From NCBI GenBank assembly GCA_910583695.1, contig CAJTZL010000076.1:1-7442 (forward strand): a DNA stretch of 7,442 nt, written 5' to 3'. This document shows positions 5,221 to 7,442 of the stretch, piece after piece. Made by a program: the position numbers and the translations under genes. The DNA comes from an uncultured Oscillibacter sp. (GTDB lineage Bacteria > Bacillota > Clostridia > Oscillospirales > Oscillospiraceae). A model generated the notes under the pieces. That model saw only the letters and a list, made by a program, of their open reading frames with translations, did no database searches and had not been told where the DNA came from. Numbering within the stretch: the first letter of the stretch is position 1; each line of letters starts with the position of its first letter.

Positions 5221-6063
5221 ATGTACAAAATCGTCAGAAAAGAGGCTCTGCGCCCCACCGTCACCCTGTACGAGATCGAGGCCCCGCTGATCGCCAAGAA
5301 GGCCCAGCCGGGACAGTTCATCATCCTTCGGGTGGACGAAAAGGGCGAGCGCATCCCCATCACCATCAATGCCTACGCCCCGGAAAAGGGCACCGTCACC
5401 ATCATCGTCCAGACCGTGGGCGCGACGACGGAAAAGCTCACCCACCTCAGCGAGGGCGACTGCCTCCAGGACTTTGTGGGCCCCCTGGGCAAGGCCACGG
5501 AGACCGAGGGCAAGAAAAAGGTCTGCGTCGTCGGCGGCGGCGTGGGCTGCGCCATCGCCTATCCCGTGCTGAAAAAGTTCCACGACGACGGGGCCGAGGT
5601 CCACGCCATTGTGGGCTTCCGCACCGAGGATCTGGTGATTCTGGAGGAGGATTTCAAGAGGTCCTCCGACAAGCTCATCGTCTGCACCGACGACGGGAGC
5701 TATGGCCGCAAGGGCCTTGTCACCGAGGCCTTGAAGGAGCTCATTGAAGAAGGGAACCAGTACGATGAGGTCTTCGCCATCGGCCCCATGGTCATGATGA
5801 AGTTCGTCTCCAAGACCACGGAGCCCTATGGCGTTCCCACCACCGTCTCCATGAGCCCCATCATGATCGACGGAACCGGCATGTGCGGCGGCTGCCGCCT
5901 GAGCGTGGGCGGCGAGATGAAGTTCGCCTGCGTGGACGGCCCGGATTTCGACGGCCACAAGGTGGACTGGGATCTGGCCGTGAAGCGGAACCAGATGTAC
6001 ATGGAATTTGAGAAGCACAAGCACGAGGAAACCTGCAACCTGTTCAAGAAGGAGGCCGAATAA
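5221..6063 (+). CDS. nfnA: NADH-dependent ferredoxin:NADP+ oxidoreductase small subunit (NfnA)
   Basis: Cytoplasmic FAD and [2Fe-2S] subunit that binds NAD(H) in the bifurcating Nfn complex. The overall reversible reaction is reduced ferredoxin + NADH + 2 NADP+ to oxidised ferredoxin + NAD+ + 2 NADPH. The 280-residue protein has a ferredoxin-reductase-type fold: FAD-binding barrel at about 1-95 with the R-x-P-x-T motif RIPIT (44-48), nucleotide-binding domain with VVGGGVGC (103-110), and a C-terminal cluster region. Asp217, Cys222, Cys225 and Cys237 (DGTGMCGGC and FACVDG) fit the one-Asp, three-Cys [2Fe-2S] ligand set known for NfnA. The ATG follows AAGGA by 5 nt. Automatic annotation often calls such proteins 'sulfide/dihydroorotate dehydrogenase-like'. 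The PyrK subunit of dihydroorotate dehydrogenase is related, but no pyrD is adjacent and the following gene is nfnB, so Nfn is preferred. Confidence 0.9.
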   Translation: MYKIVRKEALRPTVTLYEIEAPLIAKKAQPGQFIILRVDEKGERIPITINAYAPEKGTVTIIVQTVGATTEKLTHLSEGDCLQDFVGPLGKATETEGKKKVCVVGGGVGCAIAYPVLKKFHDDGAEVHAIVGFRTEDLVILEEDFKRSSDKLIVCTDDGSYGRKGLVTEALKELIEEGNQYDEVFAIGPMVMMKFVSKTTEPYGVPTTVSMSPIMIDGTGMCGGCRLSVGGEMKFACVDGPDFDGHKVDWDLAVKRNQMYMEFEKHKHEETCNLFKKEAE

Positions 6064-6064
6064 C

Positions 6065-7442
6065 ATGGCCAATATGTCTTTACAGAAAAACCCCATGCCC
6101 TCCCAGGACCCCAACGTCCGGAACAAGAACTTTGAGGAGGTGGCCCTGGGCTACACCGAGACCCAGGCCCTGGACGAGGCGGCCCGCTGCTTGAACTGCA
6201 AGAACCGGGCCTGCATGCAGGGCTGCCCCGTCATGGTACATATTCCCGAGTTCATCGCCGAGGTGGCCAAGGGCGACTTCGAGGCAGCCTATCAGATCAT
6301 CTCCAACACCTCCGCCCTCCCCGCCGTCTGCGGCCGGGTGTGCCCCCAGGAGACCCAGTGCGAGATGTACTGCGTCCGTGGCAAGAAGGGGGACCCCGTG
6401 GGCATCGGCCGCCTGGAGCGGTTCGTGGCCGACTGGCACAATGCCCACTGCACCGAGGCCCCGGAAAAGCCCGCCTCCAACGGCCATCGTGTGGCCGTGG
6501 TGGGCTCCGGCCCCGCGGGCCTGACCTGCGCCGGCGATCTGGCCCGGAAGGGCTATGACGTCACCGTGTTCGAGGCCCTCCATCTGGCGGGCGGCGTGCT
6601 GGTGTACGGCATCCCCGAGTTCCGCCTGCCCAAGTCCATCGTGCAGAAGGAAGTGGACACCCTCAAGGAGCTGGGCGTCAAGGTGGAGACCAATATGGTC
6701 ATCGGCCGGGCCATCACCATCGACGAGCTGAAGGAGGAGTTCGGCTTTGAGGCGGTGTTCATCGGCTCCGGCGCGGGCCTGCCCAAGTTTATGAACATCC
6801 CCGGAGAGAATCTCAAGGGCGTGTACTCCGCCAACGAGTTCCTCACCCGGATCAACCTGATGAAGGCCTACAAGGACGGCGCGGACACCCCCATCCAGCA
6901 CTCCACCCGGGTGGCGGTTGTCGGCGGCGGCAACGTGGCCATGGACGCGGCCCGGTGCGCCAAGCGCCTGGGGGCGGAGGTGTACATCGTCTACCGCCGT
7001 TCCGAGGCCGAGCTGCCCGCCCGCGCCGAGGAGGTGGAGCACGCCAAGGAGGAGGGCATTATCTTCAAGACCCTCACCAACCCCACCGAGATCCTGGGCT
7101 ACCACAACCCGGATGATCCCCGCGACCCCAGGAACGGCTCCGTGGCGGGTATCCGCTGCGTGGAGATGACCTTGGGCGAGCCGGACGCCTCCGGCCGCCG
7201 CCGCCCCATCGTGAAAGCCGGGAGCGAGTTCGACATTGAGCTGGACTGCGTGATCATGGCCCTGGGCACCAGCCCCAACCCGCTGATCAAGTCCACCACC
7301 CAGGGGCTCGAGACCGAGAAGTGGGGCGGCATCATCGCCGATGAGAACGGCCTGACCAGCCGGGAGAACGTGTACGCCGGCGGCGACGCCGTCACCGGCG
7401 CGGCCACGGTGATCCTGGCCATGGGCGCGGGCAAGACCGCCG
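6065..7442 (+). CDS. nfnB: NADH-dependent ferredoxin:NADP+ oxidoreductase large subunit (NfnB), partial at right edge
   Basis: Large, NADP(H)-binding and bifurcating-FAD subunit of Nfn, cytoplasmic partner of NfnA. The window holds 459 codons; family members are about 465-470 residues, so only a few C-terminal residues are missing. The N-terminal iron-sulfur domain has Cys42, 45, 50 and 54 and a second group at Cys89, 93, 99 and 103, consistent with two [4Fe-4S] clusters. The FAD dinucleotide fold starts at VVGSGPAGL (145-153), the second dinucleotide fold at VVGGGNVAMDAAR (285-297), and YRRSEAELPAR (310-320) carries arginines suited to NADP phosphate. A terminal YAGGDAVTGAATVILAMGAG segment completes the FAD site. 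Translation starts one base after the nfnA stop, with AAGGAGG (6049-6055) inside nfnA, so the two are probably coupled. Annotation pipelines often name it glutamate synthase (NADPH) GltA/GltD; the adjacent nfnA and absence of a GOGAT large subunit favour NfnB. Confidence 0.92.
   Translation, partial: MANMSLQKNPMPSQDPNVRNKNFEEVALGYTETQALDEAARCLNCKNRACMQGCPVMVHIPEFIAEVAKGDFEAAYQIISNTSALPAVCGRVCPQETQCEMYCVRGKKGDPVGIGRLERFVADWHNAHCTEAPEKPASNGHRVAVVGSGPAGLTCAGDLARKGYDVTVFEALHLAGGVLVYGIPEFRLPKSIVQKEVDTLKELGVKVETNMVIGRAITIDELKEEFGFEAVFIGSGAGLPKFMNIPGENLKGVYSANEFLTRINLMKAYKDGADTPIQHSTRVAVVGGGNVAMDAARCAKRLGAEVYIVYRRSEAELPARAEEVEHAKEEGIIFKTLTNPTEILGYHNPDDPRDPRNGSVAGIRCVEMTLGEPDASGRRRPIVKAGSEFDIELDCVIMALGTSPNPLIKSTTQGLETEKWGGIIADENGLTSRENVYAGGDAVTGAATVILAMGAGKTA

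Noticed and set aside
5221..6063. Dihydroorotate dehydrogenase electron-transfer subunit PyrK or sulfide dehydrogenase
   Set aside because: No pyrD follows, the Asp plus three Cys cluster pattern fits NfnA, and nfnB is translationally coupled to it.
5185..6126. Minus-strand open frame of 313 codons opposite nfnA
   Set aside because: It is rich in His, Ala, Val and Gly without a domain pattern, and mirrors the codon bias of nfnA, whose motifs are clear.
6080..7105. Minus-strand open frame of 341 codons opposite nfnB
   Set aside because: Same type of antisense shadow; nfnB has clear cofactor motifs on the other strand.

Overview
The window is GC-rich DNA that looks like a Gram-positive, low-oxygen Clostridia genome, most likely an Oscillospirales / Flavonifractor-Oscillibacter-type gut bacterium. 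The placement is an inference. It rests on strong AGGAGG-type ribosome binding sites, GTG starts, sigma-A-like promoters, an Nfn electron-bifurcating enzyme, and a small two-helix membrane protein of a type I associate with that group. No rRNA, tRNA, CRISPR array, insertion sequence or phage gene was seen.

Left part (1-3306, minus strand). One apparent transcription unit runs right to left: prfC (peptide chain release factor 3), an OmpR/PhoB-type response regulator, a sensor histidine kinase with a single membrane helix, and the first 19 codons of a gene that looks like rimM. Gaps are 37, 3 and 23 nt, with no recognisable terminator between the genes. A sigma-A-like promoter lies upstream of prfC. 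A translation-termination factor, a two-component system and a ribosome-maturation factor therefore appear to share a transcript.

Middle part (3307-4928, plus strand). A divergent promoter drives a 76-residue, two-helix membrane protein. Behind it are two genes that look damaged or reduced. The first is a YdeI/OmpD-associated-family protein that keeps its start and C-terminal domain but lacks most of the expected N-terminal half. The second is a TauE/SafE-family membrane exporter whose frame is broken by one extra T in a run of seven T.

Right part (4929-7442, plus strand). A 292-nt non-coding stretch contains several inverted repeats, an extended -10 promoter with a perfect 7-bp inverted repeat over its -35 box, and a roughly 100-nt leader with a GC-rich hairpin. 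It leads into nfnA and nfnB, which are separated by one base; nfnB is cut by the window edge near its C-terminus. Together they encode the NADH-dependent reduced ferredoxin:NADP+ oxidoreductase, which links NADH, NADPH and ferredoxin pools in anaerobes.

The points most worth following are the T7 frameshift in the exporter, the internally shortened YdeI-like protein, the likely operator at the nfn promoter, and the odd grouping of prfC, two-component and rimM-like genes. No clearly new multi-gene system is visible.
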